In this document: positions 1 through 12,800 of the stretch, piece after piece
Layout of the letters: the number at the start of each line of letters is the position of its first letter
Position numbering within the stretch: position 1 is the stretch's first letter
Assembly: GCA_948470475.1 (NCBI GenBank)
Contig: OX419337.1
Span: forward strand, 40,249,255 to 40,313,254
Length of the DNA: 64,000 bases
Source of the DNA: Galaxea fascicularis
Lineage: Eukaryota; Cnidaria; Anthozoa; Scleractinia; Euphylliidae
Direction of reading: 5' to 3'
Position numbers and translations under genes: made by a program
Notes under the pieces: model-generated
The model's database searches: none
The model's input: only the letters and a program-made list of their open reading frames with translations
Told to the model about the DNA's origin: nothing

Positions 1-540
1 GAAATGTCCTATGGTCATTTAAATTTAATTTCCCCACCCTGTCAGGCAAATACCCACCCTCAAGCGATACCCTTCTTTCAGCATTTCAAGGACAACAGAC
101 AGATTTTTCAACACAACAAATGGCCAGCGCGGGGTACAACGAAATGGGAAATATTAGGTCTTTGTTAATAGCATTCAAAAGAGATATTTTTATTTAAAAT
201 ATAAAATACACCAACCAATAATCTTGTCCACAATGCGGCCAATCTTCCGAGCACAAAGCCGACGGAAAAGTTCGTCATACTGTACGCGAAGGTTCACGTC
301 GACAAAGCACAAAGTTCGCGTGGAGCACATGTGCGTGACGTCATGAAATAGCGGTAATTCCCCCACTACTACCCCCCGGGAGAACACAAGATCAGGTAAA
401 TTTAAGGTAAATTCCCTGAGGTCAGGACATTAAATGAACACAAAGTTACGGTATTTCCCCCACTATGCCCGGTAAAATCCCCGCAGGTAGCGGGGATAGG
501 GGAACCAAATGACTAGTGCATTACGACTCCGACTTTGACT
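1..540. other. Intergenic, no gene recognised
   Basis: I find no supported gene here. Two similar C-rich motifs, near 349-380 and 450-475, share the phrase TTCCCCCACTA followed by CCCGG about 100 bp apart. They look like parts of a degenerate repeat rather than coding sequence. Confidence 0.35.
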
Positions 541-544
541 CCGT

Positions 545-1010
545 CATACATACATACATATAACTTTATTTAAACTCGGATTTAGAATAGCTCGAGAGAG
601 CTAGTATCTCCGAGTATCATAATATTAAAGAAATGCAACAAAATTAATAAAAATATAAAAAACATCTACACAGTAATATTATGAACAACGCGCTTAAAAG
701 CAATGAGAGATTCAGAAGTTCTTATGTTATCAGGCAGCATATTGCATACTTAAGGAGCAGCATATCTGAACGATTGTAGTCCATTGGAGGGTGTACTAAC
801 TCGTGGTTGATTTAATTTTTAGTACCTCTGAGGTTCTACGCCGTTGTTCGTCCCTCCAGTAGTGATCTGAGATATGGTGGAGCAATTCCATAAAGAATAT
901 TGTAGGTAGTGACCAGCATGTTCTGAACACGAGGAGATTCAAGATTCACAGACCTTAGTATTCTAAGTAAAGTTTAGTTTCATAGTCAAGATTACTGTTC
1001 AGAACCGTCT
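545..1010 (-). mobile_element. Decayed LINE retrotransposon 3' end
   Basis: The reverse strand reads through the C-terminal part of a LINE ORF2 protein. The recognisable phrases LQSFRYAAP, then NMLPDNIR and then SLIAFKRVVH lie around 660-800 and are broken by an in-frame stop. The 3' end, on the minus strand, runs out in AATAAAG-like sequence and short ATGT repeats at 545-560, the simple-repeat tail typical of several LINE clades. It is 5'-truncated and non-functional. The clade (CR1/L2/jockey-like) is not resolved by eye. Confidence 0.65.
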
Positions 1011-1249
1011 GCCTATTTAAGCTTGTTCCCAGGCCACTACTCGTTTTTAAATGCTTGTAAACAAAGGAAAGTGAAAAAGTTGCGTTGTTTTGTACAATAA
1101 GTACTTCGAGCAAAACAATCAGAAATTTGATCGAAGTAATTGTCATTTAGCTCCCAGAAGGCGAGATACTGCCTTAGTCAAACTATCGCTGAAACTGAAA
1201 TTTGTTTGTAACATTCTCTTCAAATCAAATATCTCGAAGGGGCACAAAG

Positions 1250-1633
1250 ATGTCATCCGGCAACCTCGACTCTCTTCCTCCCGAAATCGTATTGCAAATA
1301 ATGTCTTTTTTAGACACTCAAAGTTTATGTCAAGCTTCACAGACTTGCAAAAGATGGCGCGATTTCATTTACAACACCGATCTTTTGTGGATAACGAAGT
1401 GTAAAACGCTGGATCAAGGTGAAGTCAAACGAGACATACAAGAAGCGGAAGAAGGCCGTTGGTGGCGAAATATTTTCATCAGAAACTATGGCGCTAATGC
1501 AATCAAAAAACGTTGGTTTGAAGGGAAATATCGGCATGTGAAATCACCGGATGAATTGCCAAAGAACCACTTTGGACCGATGAGCACGGAGACGTGGGGA
1601 TGTATTCTGGATGTTGTTCAAAATCTCACATAG
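1250..1633 (+). CDS. FBXO48: F-box protein, FBXO48-like
   Basis: A 127-residue intronless protein. Residues about 8-47 form an F-box, starting LPPEIVLQIMSFLD and containing the family's CKRWRDF core. That domain binds Skp1 and makes the protein a substrate adaptor of an SCF (Skp1-Cullin1-F-box) ubiquitin ligase. The short tail, with a WWRNIF segment and a Trp-Gly-Cys near the end, resembles FBXO48, which is of similar small size. No WD40 or LRR substrate-binding repeats follow, which sets it apart from larger F-box proteins. I chose the ATG at 1250 because it lies directly before the F-box; the frame stays open back to about 1202 but has no earlier ATG. Substrates are unknown. F-box assignment is strong, FBXO48 orthology is likely but not proven. 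Confidence 0.82.
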   Translation: MSSGNLDSLPPEIVLQIMSFLDTQSLCQASQTCKRWRDFIYNTDLLWITKCKTLDQGEVKRDIQEAEEGRWWRNIFIRNYGANAIKKRWFEGKYRHVKSPDELPKNHFGPMSTETWGCILDVVQNLT

Positions 1634-1968
1634 AAACAACTTCAAATCCTATGATACGTGGCTCTTTGAAGGAAACGGTGCGTGAACACCAATGTGAGTT
1701 GTCCGTTTACTGTACCGTTCGTTTCAAACACAGATCTATCTACTGATTTCTGACTAACTTGAGGCAAGAAACAGGAAATCTCTAAGCTATGTCACGGTTC
1801 AGTTTTCACGATTCATGGTGAAGTGGGACAAGACGTCAGCCGGAAAATCGATCGATAGCAACAATAGGAAACAGCTGATTTCGCCCCCTGCCGAGTTCGT
1901 CCTCAAGAAATGATGGAAAGTGAACGTTTTAAAGAAGACTAGTTGTGAACTTTTGAATTTGATTTGCC

Positions 1969-3015
1969 ATGTGCCAAGTTTATTTTCAGTTGGACTCCTA
2001 CTTCACTGATCGGTACAATAGGGTGAAGTTGGGATCCACAGTGAGTGAGTGGGAGAGGGGGTCAAGGGGATGTCCACAGGGCTCCGCATTTGGACCATTG
2101 ATATGGAACATGTTCCAAAATGATCTGACATACAGTGTAAATTCTAATTCTAATATCAATATGTATGCAGACGACCACCAGTTCCATGCTGCAGGCAGTA
2201 ATGTTACTGAAGTGTATGATAAGTTAATAGCAAGTGCCGAATTAGCCTCCAGATGGTATAGATCGAATTTCTTAAAAGGGAACTATGACAAGTATCAGAC
2301 AATGACACTTGGGAATAAAAATAATGATATGGATAGTATTATAATTGATGACAATGAAGTTAAATCTACCAAGTGTTTAAAACTTCTTGGGGTATATATA
2401 GACAATAGGCTTCAATTTGATGAACACATTGCTAACATTTGTAAGAGGAGTAGCCAGCGTGTTGGAGTCCTGATGAGGCTCAGGAATATGATACCAACAG
2501 ACACCAAGCTGAAGTTGTTTAAGGCAGCCATTCTTCCTTATTTAACATACAGCCATCTTGTCTGGCATTTTTGTAGGGCGAGTGATACTAGAAAATTGGA
2601 ACGTATTCAAGAAAGGGCACTTAGGGCAGTTTACTGTGATAAGGGGAGTAGTTATGATAAATTATTAGACATGGCTAACCTAAGTACACTGCAGAACAGA
2701 AGACTACAGGATATAGCCATTCTTATGTATAAGGTAAAGAACAATTTATCTCCTAATTACATATGTAGCCTTTTTCAAATTCCACAACTTAAGTACACAC
2801 TGCGTAATAATGATTTTGGTATACCTAGATTTAATACTGTTACTTTTGGAAAACATTCGCTTAGATATATGGGACCCAAAATATGGGCAATTGTACCAAG
2901 AAATGTAAGAGAACTGACATCCATATCATCTTTTAAATGTAACATACGTAGAATAGACCTTGTTTCTAAATTGACTGATAGTAAATGTGAAAACTGCCTT
3001 TTATGTAAGACTTAG
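1969..3015 (+). pseudogene. LINE reverse transcriptase, C-terminal half
   Basis: The frame is open for 348 codons. It contains the RGCPQGSAFGPLIW block (RT motif 4) at about residues 33-46 and the catalytic YADD box at about residues 66-69. Beyond the palm are LGVYIDNRLQFDEHI and typical thumb/C-terminal LINE blocks (ILPYLTYSHLVWHF, LQNRRLQDIAILMYK). The first catalytic Asp, the fingers region and the endonuclease domain are missing, so the product could not reverse-transcribe. The ATG is simply the first in the surviving fragment, not a true start. The lack of stops over 348 codons suggests a fairly recent insertion. Confidence 0.8.
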
Positions 3016-3043
3016 GTTAGATTTTAAATTGTACATATATATT

Positions 3044-3044
<1 letters not shown>

Positions 3045-3075
<31 letters not shown>
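3045..3075 (+). repeat. Poly(T) tract in LINE 3' UTR
   Basis: An uninterrupted run of 31 T residues follows the reverse transcriptase stop codon by about 30 bases. It precedes the AATAAA-containing end of the LINE and is probably slippage-expanded UTR sequence. Confidence 0.9.
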
Positions 3076-3081
<6 letters not shown>

Positions 3082-3853
3082 CTTAAAAATTTTAGGTACT
3101 ATTTAGTGTCCCCAGTTAGTGGTTGTATAACTGCTATTTTAGATTTGACACATAAATAAAGGTTGTTGTAGTTTAGGCTTGAGTCGAAATGGAATTAAAT
3201 GAACAATCCAGTAAATGGTAAATGTACCATGTAAGTTTGGATTTATTTTTTCAAGAAGAGGTTCATCTACGTATTTTTGCTGTTTCTGCTCATTCACTGG
3301 TAATCAAAGGCTGTATCTAGAAACTACGTCCTGTAAGCAGCTATTGAGATTAAGTGCAATGCAAATAATAATATTAATAATAGAAATTTCTGAAACACCA
3401 TTAAATAAATGAGGACTAAAAATAATATAGTATTAATGGTCCATAGGGGCTTTGAAAGTTGGTTATCTTTCTAGGAAATGGTGATAATCATTACACTGTT
3501 AGTATTAAATATTGTTTTCACAAGCCAATTTTGAGTGACAGTTTATAAATCCCTTTTATGAATTAAATGCCCATTCTAAAATTATGTTTTTTTGCCAACA
3601 ACAATATGATTTAAAGTGCTATGCTCTGTTTATTAGTGTTCAAAACAATATCACAAATATCCTTCAAAATCTTTTAAAATGATCTAAATACCTTAAAATA
3701 TAGCTGTACAAATGATGCATCAAGTTAAATTAACATAGAAGTGAGTTCTGCAAGAAGCAGTTACACCTCAGTAACAAAGTATAAATTATCTTTTTCTTGA
3801 CCTTTCCCAGAGAACACAAGAGGAAAGGTGACAACAAAAAAGCACAAATTATA

Positions 3854-6800
3854 TTAGTTTTGCTCTATCTCAGGCGTAATTGCAACTCTTGCTTTTTTTG
3901 TGGGCCCTGTTGGCTCTGCTCTTTCTTGAAACTTAGCATTATGTCTGTGCACATGAGGATCTTTAGAGGGGCTCCCCACTTCAGTAAATCACTTTTAGAC
4001 TGTTACTAAAATGTAAAATAAATAAATTGAATTAATTAATTAATAAGGCAAGCCATTAAACATAAACTGTTTCACTGCAACAAAGAAACTTCAAGTGTGA
4101 ACAGAACCTCTCACATATATGTATATGTTTTTGCAAGCTCATTTTAATAGCCCATTTTTGCAACTACATGCTCAGTGACATCTACATCAACATCTAATCT
4201 TTATTGAGTCTGTAAACTCCTCATAAGATATCATACTAACTATTTGAATAATATGAAATTCCTACTTATAGGAACATATTAAAAGTGATTGGCTAATTTA
4301 GATTTAAAATGAACAATTGAAATTGCCATGACAAATTCAACAAAAAGAGAACAAAAACAGAGCTTGGCAATTTTCCTTCGTAAATTAAGAGCTCCCCATT
4401 TTAGTTCCTTCAACATTTCTGTGATGCTAGCATAGCGACTGGCATTTTCATGCAAAAGGCTGCAGCTTTCCTTTGAGCTTTCTCCAACATTTGTATGTTC
4501 TTCTCGTAAGTGTTGAAAGAAAATAAAATTGTCAGGTACAAGTGTAAGTGTAAGTAGCTCTATTGTCAGTAAGTAGTGTAATGCACATATTTAAGTAGCG
4601 CTAGTGTGTCTTTGTTAATAAGAAGTGTCTTTTTTGTGAATAAAAAAAATATCTTAGAAAAAAATGTTCTTCTCGTAGAAGCAGGGGTATCATAAGAACC
4701 TGGCAACCAGCGAAACTCAGATGATCAAAAATATTAATCAGGTCACAACCCACTTTGGTTAGCTCAGACAGCTATTTCAAAAATTATTAAAATCCCTAAA
4801 AGTATGGGTCCCATGCTGAACTTGCATATTTTAGAGTTGATCTGACTAATGTATTATATGCTGTTTCTCTGTTTCCAGTAGGTTCCGCCATACCATCCCC
4901 AGTACTTTAGATGCTTTGTTGGAAATTTCTGATATGTGTTGAGACCATGTCATTTTATTTGTTAAGTTGACTCCTACAAAGGATATATCCTGAGTTTGCT
5001 CCAGTTCAACTACTCAGAATATAAATTTCTTTCCAGGTGGGACCTCTCATTAGAGATGTACAATATTTTTCATTTGGATGGATAAATTTCACAGCATTTC
5101 ACCCATGCCTTATGACCTGGCCTATGAATGGAAGCAAGGCTGGCAGTAAGCTTGTTTTGTAGAATGACGTAGAAACATGTAAATTCTAATTAAAAATGTC
5201 ATAACCAATTGGCCAACTACAACTAGCAAGTGTGGTGCTTAAACCTAGGGCTTATGCACTGCCAGTCCAGTACCCTACCTGCTCAGCCATGCTGCCACCC
5301 TATACAGACTTCATTGCTTTTTTCATGTGAATCATGTTGTTCTTAAGCTAATTTGGTCACACTTACACTGATGATAAGAATAATAAGAAACAAAGAGAGG
5401 TTTGTCAAAACAAGGTCACCTCTAGCCTTGGTTCTACACAACAGTAAAATAGTTTATTCTACTGCACCAATAAATTACTGAGATGCCATTTAGATTGTCA
5501 GAATAAACTTACCACTGCGGCCCTTGTGCTTTATTTTATCCTATAATGCAAATAGAATATCAATAAATATTTAAATACAGAGTTCATGTCATCCAGTAAT
5601 CCACATCAAAGTAACTACATTGTGGGACAAATGATTAATAAAGAGCAGGGTTGGTGCAGTGGTGAAAGCACTCATCTCCCACCAATGTGACCCGGATTCC
5701 ATTTCCAGACAGACAGTTTGTTGTTGGTTCTCTACTCTGCTCCGAGGGGTTTTTCCCTCTCCTCAAAAACCAACATTTCCAAATTCCAATTCGATCTAGA
5801 TGCAGGACCTCCCTGAAAACCACTTTGGTGAGCGGAGCTTCCTGGGTGAATAAATATGTATCATGATTTCAAATCATCATAACATCTTTCTGATAACTCT
5901 ACCAGTCTGGTACTCCAATAAGGGCCCTTAGGAGGTCAGCGACTAGATACCACTCATTATTAACTAAAAGCCAAATACAGAGAATTTCAGCTACCAGTTT
6001 CCAAGTTAGCAAATCAATCCATTCTTGCATTTCTGCCTCAGAGTCTGCATACAGGAAAAACGTTCTGAAGGGGAAAACTAAGCTGAAATGAAAAGTTAAC
6101 CACATTTAGTCTTAGAAGGAAAATTTAAATTCTTAAATAAGACATAAAAAATATTACCAAAGAAGTATTTGCAACTAAACTTCAAATTATTTTTTAACTA
6201 ATGTTGACATTCAAAGACCCAGCTAAAACTGTCAATCATCACCATGTATATAGGTAGTTTTGGTTAAACCTAATGTTCGGTGAATTTACTGGGCGGTCAA
6301 CACAATGTATTCAATAGCCAACAGTCAGGGTTCTCAGTGCTGAACTCACAAACTTGCACAATACTTATCATTTACAGTAATTTTCTTTTTCTCTATCTGC
6401 ACTCTTCATGGTTTTATTGACAATTTAACAATCTAATCTAGCAAGCTACAACCAGTTGCAAAATTGTTAAGACATTCGCAATTAAAAACATCTTTTCTTT
6501 CTCTAAAATGCTCATGTAACAAATCTGAGGGGGAGAGAAAGTGGAAGATCCTGGAAACATCATTAAAGGTCAAATGATGTACAGTGTATCAAGTATTTTT
6601 GCAACTCGTTGTCTAATTAAAGGTGTAAAAGTGAACTTTGTTTTCTCTAGTATGAAGGATGCAAGAATGGAGCTTTGGAATTAACTTTGAAGAACTATAT
6701 TTCCTAATTATAGTTTCAGACATTTTGACGTTCTAGTTGGTCAGAGAGTACGCAGAAAACTAAATTCGATTTCGTTGAATTTTCCGAACTTGCAGTTAGT

Positions 6801-9800
6801 GAAGTAACAGATCGGAGTGTGTTCTCTGCTTTTGTTCATGCAATGAAATCGTTTATAGCTCAAACATAGATGCCCAACCTAAAGCGTTTGTAAGATATGA
6901 CAATTAAGTGTGAGGCATTTCAAGAGTTAACACTGTGAATAGAAAGCAGACCATAGTCAATGAGAAGTGAAATTATTGACAATACTATCAGTCTACCATT
7001 TTTAGCAAGGTCTACCATCACTTGAGTAGGATATATGATATCTCATGTATTTTAATGGTAGACTGTTGAATTTCATAACAGTTGTTTGTGGAAATTAGTA
7101 AAAACGTTTTTAATCAGTGTAACATAAATGATGCAAAGCACTGACTGCACTTTGGGATTTCATTTTATGCATCCTGCCCCTGATTTCTAAGCAGCATGCA
7201 GTGGATTTAATGGGATGCGATCACATTAGAATGTCTTTATGTGGCTAATTCACATACATCAACAACAATAATATAATTTATCTCCTCAATCTAGTGTCCA
7301 TTTTGCATCATTTGAAGAGGTAAATCTACTTGCGCAGCCCAGATTCACAGTAAATAGCTTGGAATCATGCCCTTACAAACCGTAAGAGCTAAAACGGAGT
7401 TATATCGCTAGTTTAAATAATTGAAACTTAAGAGTGTTTTTAGGCTTGTTCCCTAAAAGCAATGAAATGTGCTCTGATTACGTCATACGAAAAACAACAA
7501 CAACAACAACAACATCTTTAATTCTTACATTAAATATACAAATATCACACCACCTGCAAATAGCAAGGCTAATCGAGGCAGGTGGTGTGTGGACGGCTTA
7601 AGATTTATTACGCTAGTTGAAGTGAAAAAAAGTACCGTATTTATAATAAAAAGGTCAGTCATGAGAGAAATTGAGATAAGAAAATCGAGGCAGCTATTTA
7701 GATAAGCAGGGGCTAATATTTTTTTAAAATCGGAGATAGGAACAATAGGAAACAACACAAAATGAGCTTTATTTGCTGGCCATTTTTAATCCATGTGATC
7801 TAAGACAATGAAACCCTATTTGTTTTAAAGACCTCATTGAAAGCAAAAAGTACAATAGCTCTCACACAGATTCCCAAACTAATTTAATGATCATACAGTG
7901 CAATAGCACTCAGACAACCAGTTGCAAAATTGTTGAGATCATTCACAATCAAAAACATCTTTTCTTTCTCTAAAATGCTTGTGTAAGAAATGTGTGGGAT
8001 ACAATACACACCCCCTCCCTCTCCCCCTTTCAAAGTTGTTCCTCAAAGTGCGAGCATGGTGTTGCACTGTTATCAACTTTGATGAGAGGGGGAGGGGGAG
8101 GGAAAGTGGAAGATCATGGAAACTGCATCATTCAAGGCCAAATGACATAGAGCGTCTCAAGTATTTTTGCAACTCACTGTAGCAACCTGTCAATATTAAT
8201 TGAGTAAACTAACTAAATATAAGTTGATACCTCATTGGGTTATTTTTACATACCTAAATGCATTTGGCTTTCCACATGTGTTATTCCTCAATGCCTCTTC
8301 TGCTTGCTGCAGGTCAAGTACTCTGATAGGTTTCTTATCCTTTAACAAAAACAAAATTCAGTTGAATGATCATTACCTTATTATGGGCGCTCCTGATAAC
8401 AAACCAAAAACTTTATGAATCTGGTAAGAAAATAAGTCAAAAAACGGTTTATTTCAGGCACTGAATACAGTTGTCAATTGAAGGCTTTTCTGTAAAAGGG
8501 GTGTATATTGCTTTTTGTATTAAAATCTAAAATTAATTCAAACTCCATCTACTTTGGCATACAGACTGGGAATGGTGTCTGCAGAAACAAAGTTCTGCAC
8601 TTATAATTGTAATTTTGTGATAATGAACCCTATGATTAGCTAATGACTTTAGCCAAAACCTCACATCAAAATTCCATTGTTATTAAAAAGTAACAATATA
8701 ATAGTTTCTTACCCCTCGTTCATTATAGTATTTAAGAATGTTCCTGTTTGTAACAAACCATCGTCTCTTCCAGTTCTACAATGTAAAAAAAAGATAAAAA
8801 TGCCCTTAAAAGACTGTCTGTCAGTGACTGCATGAAAAGATTGAAATGACTGACAAAAAAAATAAAGTGTAGCAAAACTTAAAGGAGTTTCTGAAAAAGT
8901 TACATTACTTTATGAATAGCTCCTTGCTTGGTGAGAAAACCTTCTTTGGATGCAATCTTCAAGTGAACAAATTCAGAATGCATTGAATGTTTGATATTTT
9001 TCAACTACAATGAGTAATAACAAGACAAAGTGTGTACAGTTAAACCTTGCATAAGTGACCACTGAAAATGCCAAGCATTGGTGTTTCTTACTGGCGGTGG
9101 TGCCAATTACAAGAGGTTAGACCATAGGGGTGTACATTTGGAATTAGCATTTGACATTTCTGAAGACAACAAGACATTGCTAATTTTGCCAAAATAAAAA
9201 ATCAAGACCCTTGGATATGACTAATGGAGCAAAAAGAGAATGCATTGACAGCTAGCTTTTCAAAAGACTCGATTGCCAAGCATTCTATACATTGCTTTGA
9301 TTTCATGTAGGTTCTGTCAGGATGTTGACTTACTGTTGGTATAAGGATGTAATTACCAACAGTATTACAACCACACATAATTCAGGTGAAAGAGTCAAGC
9401 ATGTAAAAGTATTCTCAAGATAATAGTTTGTTTGACAAATAGTTTGAATAGTATAATAGTTTGTTTGACAAATATTTCAATCTCCTTGTTCATCTTACTG
9501 TAAAGTGTAAGTCACTATGTCTATTTTGGGACAACAGTTTGTGATGTTTGTGGTTCTGATGTTGGTCAAGAGTGAGCCAAAATGTGATGACTAACAGTTT
9601 TTATGCCATGAAGAGATAGGATTAAGTGACAAGTGGTTGTTACCAGAAGGTTAAAACCAAAAGAAAATTTAAAACCATCAACTCTTAACGTGACATGGCT
9701 GCAGTTGCTTCCAAGAGGTGGGTGCTTCCTAAAGGTTCAGTGATTTGTTTGGGAAAATTGTGGTATTTTGAAGATGAGGTTGTTTATGAGAGGTGGTAGC

Positions 9801-12800
9801 TCATAAGAGGTGGTTGCAGAGGAAGATTTAACTGTATTATATACTCTCCATTTTATAGGGTCCCCACACCACCTCAACACAAAAAATACAGTCTAAGATA
9901 AAAACTTTTGTGTCCTTCAAAAAGTAACTGATAACAAACAAATCGAAGTTGACAAATGCCCCAAATGTTTATGACTGGAAAGGATGCATATTATTAACTT
10001 CTGCTTGGTAAGCTCTAAACATTACTGTAAGTTATGAAAAGTCACAGTTTCATTACTCAAAGAATTTAATTGTAGAATTTAAAATAGGCAGGTACCCCTA
10101 CTAAGGTAGAGACAGTGGGTTTTTTCAGCTGCCCTATTTGATTTCTTAAGGGAAGGTACTGTGTTCTGAGTATACAGGTGCCATCACCCAGGTTCTGACT
10201 TCCCAGAAAAACCCAGAGTACATGACACTCACAGACCAATCTATATCTTCTGGATCCTTTTCAGAAGTACAGGTTGATGAATTACGCCACTTTAATGACT
10301 TTCCACAGACTGCATGCTTACTGATATCGTCATATATTGAAGGTTCCTCAATTTTGGAGCTGTATGGATGTGCTAGAGTAATAGGCTGACCTGTTGATTA
10401 AGAAGACTAACACAGTCAAATGTTAATTATCCAGACTTGTTGGGAGACCAAAAAAAAGGCTGGATAATCGAGAGTCTGGATGATGGAAAATAAGAATATT
10501 AATGAAGTTGCATGTGTAATTGTGTACCACATTCAAATAACTAGTCAGGCATGTAATGTTACCCAGCAACAAAGAAACTACTTGTACAACCAGTCACAAA
10601 CCACCTGGCCCCCGTTGTTCAAACGTTGGATAGCGCTATCCATCGGATAAATCACTATCCAGCGGATAACTAATGGGAAACCTATATCTGGTAATTGCAC
10701 TATCCACTGGATAGATATTTATCCGGTGGATAGCGCTATTCAGCTTTTGAACAACCGGGGCCTGATTTAACAGTTTGAAAACATGATCCGCAAAGCAAAA
10801 AATGCTTTTCAGGCTCAAAAGTAAGACAAACTAGACAAACTCATGGAATAAACAATTTCAGTAATATTTCCGAGGATCATTTCTGCAACAAATCAACATT
10901 CTCGAAAAAACAGAAACTGGTCAGAAATGAACAGATATCTAAATGTCTGGATAACTTGAGTCTGGATAAGCAACATTCAACTGTAGCTTTAATTAAGCCA
11001 GTTTTGCAAATCTCCAAGGTTAGGGTATATACAAACAGGTTCTGCACCATACAAAGTTGCATACTTTTGTATGCCTTTTCATGAATCATATTTTATTGAT
11101 TTCGTCATGTTTCCGAGCCCCAGATGGGGCTCAGCTTTCTTTCCAAGTTCCCATTTGAAGATGCAAAAACATCTTTTATGTATTTCTCACATGACTTGCT
11201 TGGGGGGTTGGTTGGGTGCATCTCTGATATGCCTTAATGAGACTGTGTGTGCAATGCAGCTAAAAGTCATTAAAATTGGACTATGTGACTGCATGATGCA
11301 GTCATAGTCTATACCCACACTTCACCTGTACTCGCCACAAGAGTCTCCAGTAGCTCAGTGGTTAGAGCATCCGTACTAGATCTTGGAGGGTCAATTGGGT
11401 TCAAATCCCATCTGGGGCTTGGATTTTTTTCTGAGTTCCCATTTGTAGATGCAAAAATATCTTTCATGTATTTTTCGCATGACTCACTTGGGTGGTTGGT
11501 TGGTTGCATCTCTGATATGCCTTAATGTGACTGTGCAATGCAGTTAAGAGTCATATAATGGTTAAAATTGGACTATGTGACTGTGTGATGCAGTTGTAGG
11601 CTATACCCACATTTCACCTGTACTCACCACAAGAGTCTCCAGTCGCTCAGTGGTTATGGCATCCATACTAGAGGGTCCAAAATAGGTTTGGCGGGATGCG
11701 GCTTAAAATCAAGGCGGGATGCAGTATACGAAAAATTTTAGGGGCGGGATACAGGATGAAACTTCCCTGGCGAGACCGGGATGCTTGTATTTTCGCAGGC
11801 GGGATGTGGGATGTTTAAAAAATTAATGGCGGGATGCGGGATGGAACATGTGAAAAAAGACCTTCAAAAACGGCCAAAAAACCTCTTTCAGCAAGATCTC
11901 TGTTGATAAAGGAAGTTTTATTTTGGTACACGGTGCTCAGTGGCGATCTGTCTACACTAAAATAAATACTTCATGATGCATCTGTCATTACACGGAGTGC
12001 AATTGGTTGGTGCTGGGACCCAATTTGACCCCAATTTGGATCAATTTGCGTGTACATTGGTGTTCGTGTTCGTCCATTTCCGGTGATCTAGGAAATCAAG
12101 GCGCGCAGATACTGATCTGACTGATACCTTGTTTTACAATGTGAAATGAGTCTGTAGTCTCTTAAAACAGCTTGCATTTTTTGACTTTTTTAAAGGTCAC
12201 TTTAACTCTTAAAATCTTTTAGTTATTTAAAGTTGAAAGTAGGGTATTATTGTACTGCGCGAATAGAATCTTGTTGCTTTGTCTTAGTGAAAACAAGACA
12301 GCATGCATAAAATAGACCAAATAATAACTATCTGCTTGTTAGACCATCGCTCAAAGATCGACAATATGAAACGCATGTCACGATAAAACAACAGATAGGA
12401 GATAGGACAAAGAGCTCATCAATATATATTTTATTTAGAATTATCTCCAAGGTTTGACTAGTTTACTTTATAGATTATAGAGGGCGGGGCGAGGTCGTTT
12501 CTGGGCATTATGGCGAAACCGCCAGTAGCCTCGGGCTCATCGGAGGCAGAAAAGGAAGAAGGTGATGTTATAAGTTGTGTAGCAATTTTTTATGAAAAGG
12601 GCGCAAGTGGAAATAATTACGTCCGGAAGGAAAAATTCCATGCTGTTTTACAGAAAGGCGAGAAAACTGTTAAGAAGATTCGGGAATAACAGTCAATTAA
12701 TTTTGTTTTTTAATTTCTGTATACCTTAAGTGGCCCTAGATGAAGCGAAGCTCACGTAAGTAATTCTCTGAAAACATATTAAAATTAAATTAATTATTAA

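Larger units (their letters stand above)
1940..3172 (+). mobile_element. 5'-truncated LINE (non-LTR retrotransposon)
   Basis: This is the 3' third of a LINE inserted just downstream of the F-box gene, in the same orientation. It holds the C-terminal half of the reverse transcriptase, then a 3' UTR with a 31-base T run at 3045-3075, and ends in AATAAAGGTTGTTGTA at about 3157-3172. That end resembles the (TTG)n tails of the LINE ends near 7.5 and 37.6 kb in this window. The 5' boundary is approximate; reverse transcriptase similarity is clear only from about 1970. Confidence 0.75.

Noticed and set aside
11345..11418. A tRNA gene with box A and box B
   Set aside because: Boxes are good, but the sequence is repeated in SINE units with a shared body and the arms do not form a clean cloverleaf by eye.
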